From positions 47,345,722 through 47,409,721 of the forward strand of contig NC_085861.1 of NCBI RefSeq assembly GCF_034702125.1: a DNA stretch of 64,000 bases. The letters run 5' to 3'. Positions 1-9,600 of this stretch are shown here, one piece after another. Position numbers and translations under genes: made by a program. Source of the DNA: Engraulis encrasicolus (taxonomy: Eukaryota; Chordata; Actinopteri; Clupeiformes; Engraulidae). The stretch's first letter is position 1; every line of letters starts with the position of its first letter. The notes below the pieces were generated by a model. It was not told the origin of the DNA and made no database searches. It saw only the letters and a list, made by a program, of their open reading frames with translations.

Positions 1-4
1 CCAC

Positions 5-142
5 CATTTCGATTATCTTCGTTTTCTTCCCAGCTCTGTTCTTCCTGGTGAAAATATATTGCGCCAAAACAACGCCTCCAAACAGGGTACACATGCTGGC
101 GGTCGCCACGGCCCCAACTTTGACCATAGCGTTTTTATCCAT
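5..142 (-). CDS. nt5c3a: nt5c3a first coding exon (partial gene)
   Basis: This is the N-terminal coding exon of cytosolic 5'-nucleotidase 3A, a HAD-type enzyme that dephosphorylates pyrimidine nucleoside monophosphates such as UMP and CMP. Read from 142 leftwards it gives 46 codons starting M-D-K-N-A-M-V-K-V-G and ending in T-K-I-I-E-M. It then meets a splice donor (ATG|GTGG) at the window edge. The hydrophobic stretch VGAVATASMCTLFGGVVL followed by AQYIF and the basic KTKIIEM run match the long vertebrate NT5C3A isoform as I know it. The catalytic HAD domain would lie in exons beyond the left edge. A second in-frame ATG 45 nt upstream (starting at 187) would add 15 residues beginning M-R; long vertebrate isoforms also have an upstream M-R start, so the true start is uncertain. 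A protein search would confirm the assignment. Confidence 0.75.
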
Positions 143-506
143 ACTGTTACTTGTTTCAAAAACCCAACGACAACCGGCTTCTCTCATGTCAACATGGTCC
201 CTCCCATCTCTGGCTTCTTCCTACTCCAGTCCTCAGGGGCGAAATGAACATTACGCGCGCACACGTTCCCCTCTGGCGGTAACTACCATTAGTGGGAGGA
301 TTTGCTTTGAAATTGTCCACAACATAACGCATATCCCTCCCCACAATAACCATTTTCCACCAAGGGCGCACATCACGTTGTATTATAACCACGAAAAACG
401 TGCTCATTCTATTTCACCCGGGATGGGCTTTTTGAAAATGGTATGAGCCATGCTGATGGCTGTCATGGAAACATACACAAACAGAAAAGAAGCTACCGAC
501 ATCGCT
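143..506 (-). promoter_or_regulatory. nt5c3a 5' flank and probable promoter
   Basis: This is unique-looking sequence between the nt5c3a start codon and the repeat cluster at 0.5-2 kb, so the promoter and 5'UTR should be here. A tiny ORF (ATG TTG ACA TGA, minus strand, start near 195) overlaps the possible upstream start at 187 in another frame. No TATA box at a convincing distance is visible. Open frames on the plus strand here are antisense shadows. Confidence 0.4.
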
Positions 507-1998
507 TTCAGGCCGACTGAGAACCGTGCTGGAGCCCGTTTCCGCACCTAATCGCGAACCAGCCGTCGGTTCACGCCACAGATATTTGCGTTCGCGAAAC
601 GGAAAGTTGGTTCGCAATGCGCACCGCAAAATACTAGTGTTGCCTTCACCAGCTCGGGACCTCTCGAGACAGCTGACGACACTGCTCACATGACAATCGA
701 GTTCTGGAGTTTGGCCATGAACGCACTGATCCAGGAACAATCGGGATTCATGCGTGTTTTGTTTTGGTTCTCTTTTCTTTTTTTTCACCTCACCTTTAGC
801 GCATTCAGGCCGACTGAGAACCGTGCTGGAGCCCGTTCCTGCACTTAATCGCGAACCGGCCGTCGTGTTCACACCACAGATATTTGCGTTCGCGAACCGG
901 AAAATTGGTTCGCAATGCGAACCGCAAAATACTAGGTTTTTCTCTGCGAACCGTGACGACAGCGTGGTCGTCAGCAGGTTCATCCGGGTGACACAGTCAC
1001 GTGCGGAAAACGTTCAGAGCCCGGTATGAACACTGGCGGTTCGCAAACAAACACTTTGAGCGCGTTCAGGCCGAGAACCGTGCTGGAGCCCGTTCCCGCA
1101 CCTAATTGCGAACCGGCCGTCGTGTTCAAGCCACAGATATTTGCGTTCGCGAACCGGAAAGTTGGTTCGCAACGCGAACCGCAAAATACTAGGTTTTTCT
1201 CTGCGAACCGTGACAGCAGCATGGCCGTCACCAGGTTCATCCGGGTAACACAGTCACGTGCGGAAAAAGTTCAGAGCACGGTAAGAACACGGGCGGTTCG
1301 CAGACAAGCACTTTAGTGCTGAACGTAACTGGTGCGAGAACTGACACCGGCTCCGTTCTGGTCGGCCTGAAAGCCGTATTAAGTGCCGAACGTACCTGGT
1401 GCGAGCACCGACACCGTTCTGGTCGGCCTGAAAGCCATACTTGAGCACGTTCAGGCCGACTGAGAACAGTGTTGCCAGATTGGGCGGTTACCCGCCAAAT
1501 TGGGCTACTGGGGATGGCCGTCTACGGGTGAAAATGGGAAAAAATGGCCATTTGGCGTTTTTCTGCCGCTTTATGCCCATAGAATTTTTTGTCATTTGTT
1601 GAACTTGGGTGGAATTTAGCGCATTTTGGTGGTTTTTGAGAACGTTTTGAGCGGGATTTGGCAACACTGACTGAGAACCCCGTTCCCGCACCTAATCGCG
1701 AACCGGTCGTCGTGTTCACGCCACAGATATTTGCGTTCGCGAACTGGAAAGTTGGTTCGCAATGCGAACCGCAAAATACTAGGTTTTTCTCTGCGAACCG
1801 TGACGACAGCGTGGCCGTCAGCAGGTTCATCCGGGTACCATAGTCACGTGCGGGAAAAGTTCAGAGCCCGGTATGAACACGGGCGGTTCGCAGACTAGCA
1901 CTTTAGTGCTGAACGTAACTGGTGCGGGCACCAACACCGGCTCCGTTCTGGTCGACCTGAAAGGCTTTCAGGCCGACCAGAACGGAGCCGGTGTGAGA
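507..1998. mobile_element. Cluster of related GC-rich non-autonomous DNA-element units
   Basis: At least four related copies of one GC-rich sequence lie in a row: about 507-641 (truncated), 805-1063, 1065-1373, and 1446-1964 (split by another element). Units begin with TTCAGGCCGACTGAGAACC. The more complete ones end in the roughly inverted GTTCTGGTCGGCCTGAA, so they look like inverted-repeat-bounded, non-autonomous DNA transposons that inserted in or beside each other. Each carries self-complementary TTCGCGAA words, and the three fuller units carry a TCACGTGC E-box. The right end (about 1947-1998) is a head-to-head palindrome of two element ends. No transposase is encoded. Confidence 0.6.
1467..1669. 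mobile_element. hAT-type MITE nested in the GC-rich cluster
   Basis: This 203-bp element starts CAGTGTTGCC and ends GGCAACACTG, a perfect 10-bp terminal inverted repeat. It is flanked by a perfect 8-bp target-site duplication, ACTGAGAA, at 1459-1466 and 1670-1677. The 8-bp duplication and CAG..CTG ends are typical of hAT transposons. It interrupts the fourth GC-rich unit, whose halves rejoin cleanly when it is removed. It is too short for a transposase. Confidence 0.85.
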
Positions 1999-2113
1999 CC
2001 AACTTCCCTACAGTGAGTCGCGCAGTTAACGGAGTGAAGCCCCCCCCATCACGCAGGTACTCTGGGGCCCCTCCCCAAAATTGTGACTCGACGCAGTGAG
2101 TAAGTGCATTTGA

Positions 2114-3658
2114 GTAGTCGTCAACGCACCACGAAGCTGTGACAACAACACCTCTCTGCTAAACGACCTGAACAGTTTCTTTGCCCGTTTTGAAGCACAA
2201 AATGACACTCATCCACAGAAAACTCCCCCTCCCCCCCATGATCAACCCCTGTACCTGTCCTCTGCCAGTGTGAAGACGACACTGGCCACCATCAACCCAC
2301 GCAAAGCAGCTGGCCCAGACAACATACCTGGCCGAGTGTTGAAGGATTGTGCAGAAGAGCTGAAGGATGTCTTCACAGACATCTTTTACATCTCTCTGGA
2401 GCAAGCAGTCATCCCATCACTTTTCAAAGCTGCTACCATCATACCCGTGCCGAAGAAATCATCACCATCATGCTTCAATGACTACCATCCTGTAGCACTG
2501 ACGCCCATAATCATGAAGTGCTTCGAACGGCTAGTCCTGTCACACATCAAAGCCACCCTACCCCCCACCCTGGACCCCTACCAGTTCGCATACCGAGCCA
2601 AGCGATCCACGGAGGATGCAATTTGCTCTGCCCTCCATCCAGCCCTCACCCACTTGGACAATAAAGACTCATATGTGAGAATGCTGTTCATTGACTTCAG
2701 TTCAGCATTCAATACCATAATACCACAACAACTCATCAGAAAACTGGACAAACTAGGTTTCAGCACCTCCCTCTGCAACTGGCTGCTGGACTTCCTGATG
2801 CAGAGACCACAAGCAGTACGGGTAGGGAATAACACCTCAAGCACCCTGACCCTGAGCACGGGGGCTCCGCAAGGTTGTGTTCTCAGCCCCCTGCTGTTCA
2901 CGCTGCTGACACATGACTGCACAACGACCCACAGCACTAACCATCTAGTGAAGTTTGCGGATGATACAACACTAGTGGGCCTCATCACTAAGGGCGATGA
3001 GACTCACTACAGAGAAGAAGTAGACCTGCTGGCCAGATGGTGCAATGACAACAACCTCCTGCTGAATGTCAACAAGACCAAGGAGAGGGTCCAAAAACAA
3101 CTGCCACCACTGACCATCGACAGTGATGCTGTGGAGAGAGTGAGCAGCACCAAGTTCCTTGGAGTGCACATCAGCGACGACCTCTCTTGGACCACCAACA
3201 CTACATCACTGGCGAAGAAGGCCCATCAGCGTCTCTACTTCTTGCGCAAACTAAAGAAGGCAAGTGCTACACCCTCCATCAGGACAACATTCTACAGAGG
3301 AACCATAGAGAGCGTCGTGTCCAGCTGCCTCACAGTGTGGGGAGGAAGCTGCACGGAGAAAAACAGGAAGACACTCCAGCGAGTTGTGAACACAGCGAAG
3401 AAGATCATTGGAGTACCACTCCCCTCCCTGCAGGACATTTACACCGCACGCCTCACCTGGAAAGCACTGATGATCATCAAAGACACAAGCCACCCAGCAC
3501 ACAAACTGTTCAGCCTCCTGCCCTCTGGAAAGAGGTACAGGCGCCTCCGTTCCCGTACCACCAGGCTTGCAAGCAGCTCGATGCACCAAGCAATCAAGAT
3601 ACTGAACACTCAACCCACTCTCCCTCCACTGTCAGCCTCTAGCCAGCCAGGCCACTGA
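2114..3658 (+). CDS. Non-LTR retrotransposon reverse transcriptase (5'-truncated)
   Basis: This is an open frame of about 514 codons from just after a stop at 2111 to the stop at 3656-3658. It encodes the C-terminal part of a LINE ORF2. A lead-in [11 protein letters not shown] is followed by the fingers motif K-A-A-G-P-D-N-I-P. Next come [22 protein letters not shown], the catalytic K-F-A-D-D-T, and the C-terminal F-L-G-V-H-I and V-W-G-G-S-C blocks. It resembles the abundant fish Rex1/L2-type (CR1 superfamily) elements; the exact family is uncertain. After N-K-T-K-E it appears to lack about ten residues that normally precede the P-L-T-I segment. The endonuclease and ORF1 are missing, so the copy cannot mobilise itself. 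Confidence 0.85.
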   Translation, partial: VVVNAPRSCDNNTSLLNDLNSFFARFEAQNDTHPQKTPPPPHDQPLYLSSASVKTTLATINPRKAAGPDNIPGRVLKDCAEELKDVFTDIFYISLEQAVIPSLFKAATIIPVPKKSSPSCFNDYHPVALTPIIMKCFERLVLSHIKATLPPTLDPYQFAYRAKRSTEDAICSALHPALTHLDNKDSYVRMLFIDFSSAFNTIIPQQLIRKLDKLGFSTSLCNWLLDFLMQRPQAVRVGNNTSSTLTLSTGAPQGCVLSPLLFTLLTHDCTTTHSTNHLVKFADDTTLVGLITKGDETHYREEVDLLARWCNDNNLLLNVNKTKERVQKQLPPLTIDSDAVERVSSTKFLGVHISDDLSWTTNTTSLAKKAHQRLYFLRKLKKASATPSIRTTFYRGTIESVVSSCLTVWGGSCTEKNRKTLQRVVNTAKKIIGVPLPSLQDIYTARLTWKALMIIKDTSHPAHKLFSLLPSGKRYRRLRSRTTRLASSSMHQAIKILNTQPTLPPLSASSQPGH

Positions 3659-3728
3659 CAACCCCCCCCCACACCCCCCCTCATCCCCACCACCATATCT
3701 GCGACTGAACATTCCACCTGCACTACTA

Positions 3729-5176
3729 CAAACCCCAACTCCGATGAAGTTGGGATGTTTGGTAAACAGTGAATAAAATCAAAATGCTATCATTTTCAAA
3801 ACATTCAATCTATTCATTAGATGGAGAATAGTGAAAAGACAACATATTAAGTGTTAAAACCGAGAAAAAATATTGTTTTGGGGGACATATGTACTCATTT
3901 CTAATTTGATAAATCCAACACGTCTCAAAAGAGTTGGGACGGGGACAATAAATGGCAGCAAATGTCGAGGAAGACTAAAAACAAAACAAAAGACAACACT
4001 TAACAGTTAAATACATTAACCGATGAGATGATTTTATATAAAAAACAGTGTTAATTCCTATCTTGGACATGATTTCACCAGCTTAAATTGTGGGTGTATT
4101 CCTTGTCATGTTTTGCGATGTTTTCCTTTCTGTAGTGCTTACAGTGTGACAGGTCTTGACCAAAAACCCACCATTTTATCACCTGCTGGTCCTTATGATG
4201 GGAGCCAAACTGTTAAAACATAGTAGAGAATGCAATTTGACCTTACTATGTGGCAGTAATCGAAGATCTCCCTTCAAAATATAATGCATGGGTGGCTTTT
4301 CATGCTGTTTAAAACCCATTTATACCATTCAGCACTGTATTTAACTCTACAGATGAGTGAGAACATCTTAACCAATGCACTACTGCACCCGCATGCCATC
4401 ATGGAGGCTGACTTTTGAAGCTAGCACTAACACAAGTTGGATGGTCCATTTTCACTGTAGCACAGGATGTGCAATGCTCTATTATTGTCAAAAAGAATGG
4501 ACATCTACAACTTCTGCTGACTTCTGTAAGCAAAGGACAGTTTCCCATGTCTTCTGGGTCTATTTCAAGTGAGCTCAGGTGCTTAGGAGAATGTTACACC
4601 CCTGTATCATTTTCATGCATTAAGCATTCTTAATATGGTCAATTTTCAATAGCTCTAGCACTCCAGGAATTAGAGTGAGACTACAGCCAATATATATTTC
4701 ATGATGTCCTGAACCTATACAATGATTTTATTAACAAAAATATGTCTTATATACACTCAATCGTGGTAAATCAAAGGGAATTCAAAAATGTATGTAATAA
4801 CTATGGTAATTATTCCCTTTGCATCTTTAATTCTGAGTGACTCAGCCTCTCTGTGATGATCTTATACCTGGACACCTATATTGTCCATCAGTACAATTCA
4901 TTTTGAAATGTTCTTCTTTGTTGTTTTATCTTATTTGGATGTTTACTAAATTTCACTGATCCCCGTCCCAACTCTTTTGAGACGTGTTGGATTTATCAAA
5001 TTAGAAATGAGTACATATGTCCCCCAAAACAATATTTTTTCTCGGTTTTAACACTTAATATGTTGTCTTTTCACTATTCTCCATCTAATGAATAGATTGA
5101 ATGTTTTGAAAATGATAGCATTTTGATTTTATTCACTGTTTACCAAACGTCCCAACTTCATCGGAGTTGGGGTTTG
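3729..5176. mobile_element. 1.45-kb DNA element with 216-bp TIRs, copy 1
   Basis: This 1448-bp element inserted into the LINE 3'UTR. Its left arm (3729-3944) is nearly the exact reverse complement of its right arm (4961-5176), beginning CAAACCCCAACTCCGATGAA. TA flanks both ends (3727-3728 and 5177-5178), consistent with a TA target-site duplication as in Tc1/mariner elements. Because the outer bases themselves read TACAAA/TTTGTA, the superfamily is not certain. The interior has only short open frames (at most 72 codons) and no recognisable transposase, so the copy is non-autonomous. A near-identical copy in the opposite orientation lies at 47407-48859. Confidence 0.8.
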
Positions 5177-5216
5177 TACATCTGTGACTGAACTTTCAAC
5201 CTGCACTAACTCAAAA

Positions 5217-5236
5217 CATGCACACACACACACACG

Positions 5237-5298
<62 letters not shown>

Positions 5299-5421
5299 CA
5301 CACAAGCACACTGCACTTTCTGCACTAAACCCAAACATACACACACTGACACACAACTCATACACACACACACACACACACACAGACGCACACCGCACTT
5401 TCTACCTGCACTAAACACACA

Positions 5422-5456
<35 letters not shown>
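5217..5456. repeat. Compound (AC)n microsatellite in the LINE tail
   Basis: Three (AC)n runs are separated by short CTGCACTAAAC-type spacers. The spacers recur and look like units of the LINE 3'UTR in which the microsatellite has expanded. Confidence 0.9.
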
Positions 5457-5460
<4 letters not shown>

Positions 5461-5778
5461 TGCTGCTGGTGTATTTGATAGACCTTTTTTAATATTTATT
5501 TTTCTTCAAAAATGCTACTATTTCTATGTCAGAACGCTACAAAGGACTTTTAGAAAAAGCACAACAAAATACCTCCTCTTAATGTATGTTCTCTACAAGT
5601 CTTCTGTTGTCCAGTCTTGCACTTTAAATGTCTGTATGAGTACTGTCTATGTCTATACTGTCTATGTCCTTACCTAGATTAGTCTATGTCTGCATGGGAA
5701 AGCAAGAAACGTAATTTCAAATTCTTTGTATGACCAGTGCATGTAAAGAAATTGACAATAAAACCAACTTGACTTGAC

Positions 5779-6186
5779 GCATGCATGCGCATTTAGACAG
5801 CAATGCTCTCTGGATGAAAATGCTGCATGACGGTTAGATTTCCTGTCAAATTTCAACATTTCTGTGATGTTGTGTCGACGAGGTGATATGTCACATGGTG
5901 TCAAACTATCGCGGGATGAATGCTACTGCAGTCAGATCTTGCAACCTCTGCAGTTGCTTATCCCCTTAAACGCTCGTTTGCGGACTGCCTCCGAGGTCAA
6001 GCGCCCATGAACTGGTTGGTCAACAACTCACTCACGGGTATGAGTCTTGTCTCACACCTCTACACAGGTTTGCGCATGTCCCCACTTCAGCTCCGCCTCG
6101 ATGCCTGTCCCCCCACTCCTCACACGTGGTGTGTTAGTAGAACAAACTGGTGCGAGCTCATCGTCTCGTTCATATTTGTGGCCGAC
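5779..6186. other. Intergenic, nothing recognised
   Basis: This is ordinary AT/GC-balanced sequence after the LINE 3' end. No coding, RNA or repeat boundaries are supported. A long open frame that starts near 5920 shows no recognisable domain and no splice context, and it runs into the MITE at 6187. Confidence 0.4.
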
Positions 6187-6377
6187 TTTAAATGGGACTC
6201 ACTAATTCGACGCCCTTTCGGTACTTACCGCTTACGTCATACGACCCTAAGCCTAACCCTTACCTTAACCCTAAACCTAACCCCAACCTTAAATCGCTTG
6301 TTTGAAATGTTTGATTACCATGTGATGTACCACGTAAGTACCGAGAGGGTGTCAAACTAGTGGGTCCCGACTTTAAA
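6187..6377. mobile_element. Foldback MITE with telomere-like core
   Basis: Two roughly 40-bp ends are imperfect inverted repeats. The left starts TTTAAATGGGACTCACTA; the right, read on the minus strand, starts TTTAAAGTCGGGACCCACTA, and both continue to CGGTACTTAC. The core (about 6244-6294) consists of degenerate CCTAACCC-type repeats resembling the vertebrate telomere hexamer. It encodes nothing. Confidence 0.6.
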
Positions 6378-6805
6378 TGCGCTGTTTTAATAACACCCAC
6401 ATCGTGACAAGTTCTCGCTCACGTGTTTTTTCTCCATCGATCGACGAAAATCTAAGTCGTATGAGCCTATTGTCGTCCTTCGTTTTACTACTTGTAAGGA
6501 GTCGGACCCTAAGTCTATCTATGATTAATTCCATCTTTGTTGTGAATTGTAGACTATTTGTGAAGAAGACGCTGACAAAACACAATTCTTGTCTGATCAA
6601 TAGGCCTCTGCCATCTTTGACAAACGGCCACGTCAGTGTCTCGTTAATCTTTAGGCTAACTTAGAAAATGACAATTTTGCTTAGCCTACCACCGGCACCA
6701 TTATATAATATTACCAGTATTTCCCACATTTATAACATTATGTGGTGTATAAACCACGAAAAATGCTGTGTAGCCTCGGCTACCTGAATAAAACAAATCT
6801 TAGGG
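6378..6805. other. Intergenic, nothing recognised
   Basis: No gene or repeat is supported. Overlapping short open frames occur on both strands, but none has a recognisable motif. Confidence 0.35.
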
Positions 6806-7340
6806 GTCTGACACACCAAGGCGGTAAAGCGGCGCGGAACGGCCGCGGTTTTTACCGGCGTCAGTGAAAATACATTGAAACCTATCTGTCCTTACACACC
6901 AACCGGCGGTAGTCGAGCGTCAGCGGCGCGGGAGCCGGCTCCGCGCCGCGCTGCATTTGGAAAATAGAACTCGAGCGTATTTTTCACGCCGGCGACCGGC
7001 GGTGGCTCATTCAAATGAATGGCAAAGTAGCATGTTAGCTTTGGCTGTGGGGAGGGTTTTGAATAGGACTGGCCGCGCACGCCGACGCTGTCAGTGTGCA
7101 AGACAGAGAAAAGCACGCCGGCCAAAACTAAGCAGAAAGACCGCGTCCGTCCTGCGACCGTTCCGTTCCGCCTTGGTATGTTTTGGCCCTTACAGACTGA
7201 CTTTTAGCGAAACGACACTAACAGATCAGCTTTTAGCTAAACGAAGGGCGACATTGCTCCACAAATCCGGATCGTGCAGACTTGGGTGGTGCGCATGTGC
7301 AGATAGGATAGTGCAGCAAAATAATGGTGTACTTCAGTGG
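6806..7340 (+). mobile_element. One-ended DNA transposon fragment, possibly Harbinger-like
   Basis: It begins with GGGGTCTGACACACCAAGGC, which resembles fish DNA-transposon termini I know, and continues with very CG-rich sequence (many GGCGG and CGCCG words) unlike the surroundings. I do not see a matching opposite terminus, so the right boundary is approximate and the copy is probably truncated. Confidence 0.4.
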
Positions 7341-7682
7341 CGGTTTTGGGGGGTGTGATGTTGGTAAGCACAAATTCTGTAACCAAGCCAAACTAGTGGG
7401 GTCTCCCCCAGATGAGTTTTTTAAAAAATAAAAACGCTCCTAAATTGTGAATTTTGACCACTTCAGACAGCTCCCTCGGCTACTAAGTCATTTCTACCAC
7501 GTTGCATTTGACATCCTTCACTCCACGACTTGAAAATACAATCCAAATGTTCGCGTTGCATCTTACAGCAATGCATTTAGGCCTTGAGCCAGGTCCCAAA
7601 AATTGACCTCTCGCAATCGAACGGGTGGGCAAGTTCTAATCTGTTTTTTTGACTTCTTGGACATCTCAAGTAAACAGTTTGG

Positions 7683-8340
7683 CATGATAACCATTGCAAA
7701 CAGGTAGCTTTTTGGTAGTTATCATATGTTGAAATGGTGGACCAGTAATATGGAATTGTGAAAATCGGTATTGTGGTTCTTTGCTATTATGTAGTTAATT
7801 GACCACACAGGGTGCTTGAATTACCTCAGGGATGCTTCCCCTTCTATTAAGACCCTACAGGGGTTGGTAGAGCACACTAATAGGCCTAATAGAATCACCT
7901 CAGCAATATGTGAATGACAAAATGTGATAAAAAGGATAACATATGAAATCCGTTTTTATGTTTTTTTAATTTTTACTTTTTTACTTTTCCCCCAACAGCA
8001 AAGCAACACCAAAAACATAATGAATTAACACATACAAAATGTGACAACCATATACTGTACATTAATATGGCATGATAACCATTGCAAAGAGGTAGTTAGT
8101 GAAAGATCATGCGTTGAAATGGTGAACCAGTAAAACGGAAATGTGAAAACTGTATTGTTGTTCTTTGTTATTATGCCGTTTTTTGACCACACAGGGTGCT
8201 TACATTTCCTCAGGGATGCTTTCCCTTCAATCAAGACCCTATAACGGTTGTTAGACCATACCAATAGACCTAATAGAATCACCTAAGCAATATGTGAATG
8301 ACAAAATGTGATAAAAATGACAACATATGAAATCTTTTTT
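7683..8340. repeat. Direct tandem duplication, period about 388 bp
   Basis: Sequence starting CATGATAACCATTGCAAA at 7683 recurs at 8071 (CATGATAACCATTGCAAAG). The two stay alignable for about 270 bp through shared blocks such as CCACACAGGGTGCTT and CAATATGTGAATGACAAAAT, up to about 7950 and 8340. Divergence is roughly 15-20% by eye, so this is an old duplication. No coding content is seen. The flanks (7341-7682) are unremarkable. Confidence 0.75.
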
Positions 8341-8454
8341 TTTTTTTAATTAAACTTGTCCTACAACAGCAAGAATAACACAAACAAACACCATGAACAA
8401 ATACACATTAACCATATTAAAATAAACTAAAGAGCATTATTTCAGTCCTCAAGA

Positions 8455-9592
8455 TCTGACTCAGTCCAGTAAGCATCTGGAAATATGTCACCATGATTAT
8501 CCTCTTCATGCTGATATATGCATGTCTGAAGTTTTTAGAGGGTTGTGCATTTTGAGCTACTTCTCGGACATTGGCAATCCGGCAGTTTACATTGATGGCT
8601 GCACTTACAAGACATCAGTTGTAGCACTGCCTCACGGCCCGTACCCACACAGAGTAATTCCGCTCCGCTCTCATTGACTTTGAATGGGGGCGATATCGCG
8701 CTTGACAGCGCGGAGGGGAAGCGATATCGCAGCGGGACGCGGTTTGATATAGACGAGATCTCTATATCATGCAAATTTGATGGTCCAATAACCAATCAGA
8801 TGGGCGTATGGGTAGCAAGGGCGGGAGTTACAAAAAAAATTGAAAAACATGGCGGCGATTTCTGTGATTTCCAACATCACGTTTTTGCTTAAAATAAAGA
8901 CCCTAAATGCTTATAAATGTCACGACTACCACGGATTGATGTAAAAATGCACCACGAACTTATGTAACACAAATAGGTTACCCCACATTGCCATTTGATC
9001 ACTCGATGTTTTGAGCTAACCGGGTAAGCTAACGTTAGCATTTTACCAGAACCAGGCAGCTACAAGCTTATATTAGACTACTTCTGTACTTCTATAATGA
9101 TATAACGGGGCTTAAATGTTATCTAGGACCAAAACACAATCAAATTTAAGCCATGTACACACTGTGTTGTGATATTGGGTGAGTAATGTGTGCAAACGAC
9201 CTTTCGCCGTTTGTTATCTCGCTCGGTCTACCCGGTGTCAGCTGCGAGACACATGCCGCGCCGCGAGGCTCGAAAGTCGGGTGAGCAGCGTACTTAGCCC
9301 CGGGGAGAATCTACTGGGAGTATCCGTGACCACACCCCCAGCGCGATATTGCGCGTCGCGGATCCCGCCTGCCAATTTCCCCAGTCGGTACTAGGCGTCA
9401 GGGGCTGGAGATTGCCGCATCCATAATGAGCTGGTCATTTTCATAGTTGGCCCAACCATGGTCAAGTGGGCTTGGGATTTGTGGATGCTGCTGAAGACTT
9501 GCTCTCAAGATGCCAGCCTGATAGTTGGCAAACATAGCATGCATGAGGAGACAGTCCTCACATGGTGGAAGTTGGCTTGATTCACACTCCAT
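8455..9592 (-). pseudogene. Cysteine-rich (CXC-like) domain pseudogene, split by a transposon
   Basis: Two minus-strand segments belong together. The 5' part (9398-9592) reads L-P-P-C-E-D, then A-N-Y-Q-A-G-I-L, then I-P-S-P...H-G-W. The 3' part (about 8545-8634) reads E-A-V-L-Q-L-M-S-C-K-C-S-H-Q-C-K-L-P-D-C-Q-C. This order (Y-Q-A..., H-G-W, P-A-P-E-A-V-L, then a CxC-x3-C-x4-C-x-C knuckle) matches a cysteine-rich module often seen in uncharacterised, transposon-associated fish proteins. A one-base frameshift lies just before W-M-R-Q-S-P-A-P, and the element at 8635-9397 splits the module, so it is dead. No parent gene name can be given. Confidence 0.5.
8635..9397. mobile_element. Harbinger-like MITE in the cysteine-rich pseudogene
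   Basis: This 763-bp insertion has short inverted termini: CGGCCCGTACC at the left, and CGCCTAGTACC read inward from the right. It is flanked by a 3-bp duplication, TCA, at 8632-8634 and 9398-9400. A 3-bp duplication and CG-rich ends fit PIF/Harbinger-type elements. Removing it joins the two halves of the cysteine-rich module. It has no transposase, so it is non-autonomous. Confidence 0.65.
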
Positions 9593-9600
9593 GCTGAGTA

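Larger units (their letters stand above)
3659..5778 (+). mobile_element. LINE 3'UTR, split by a nested DNA element
   Basis: Downstream of the reverse transcriptase stop the LINE tail runs to 3728 and resumes at 5177. It contains CA-rich arrays, then a distinctive 3' end with repeated TGTCTATGTC words and the terminal ACAATAAAACCAACTTGACT near 5756-5778. A minus-strand copy of the same 3' end occurs at 10819-11252, which confirms the boundary. The interruption (3729-5176) is described separately. Confidence 0.75.

Noticed and set aside
48..446. 132-codon plus-strand open frame at the left edge
   Set aside because: It is antisense to the nt5c3a first exon and has no recognisable protein pattern.
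414..1843. Several open frames of 60-189 codons on both strands at 0.4-1.8 kb
   Set aside because: They recur with the repeat units and lack stops only because the sequence is GC-rich; no domain is visible.
4375..4633. Open frames of 65 and 72 codons that recur at 47951-48209
   Set aside because: Their conservation only reflects the two near-identical transposon copies; they match no transposase.
5129..5460. Long Cys-Val or His-Thr repeat open frames here and at many other CA/GT arrays
   Set aside because: They are translations of dinucleotide microsatellites with no start context, splice sites or domain.
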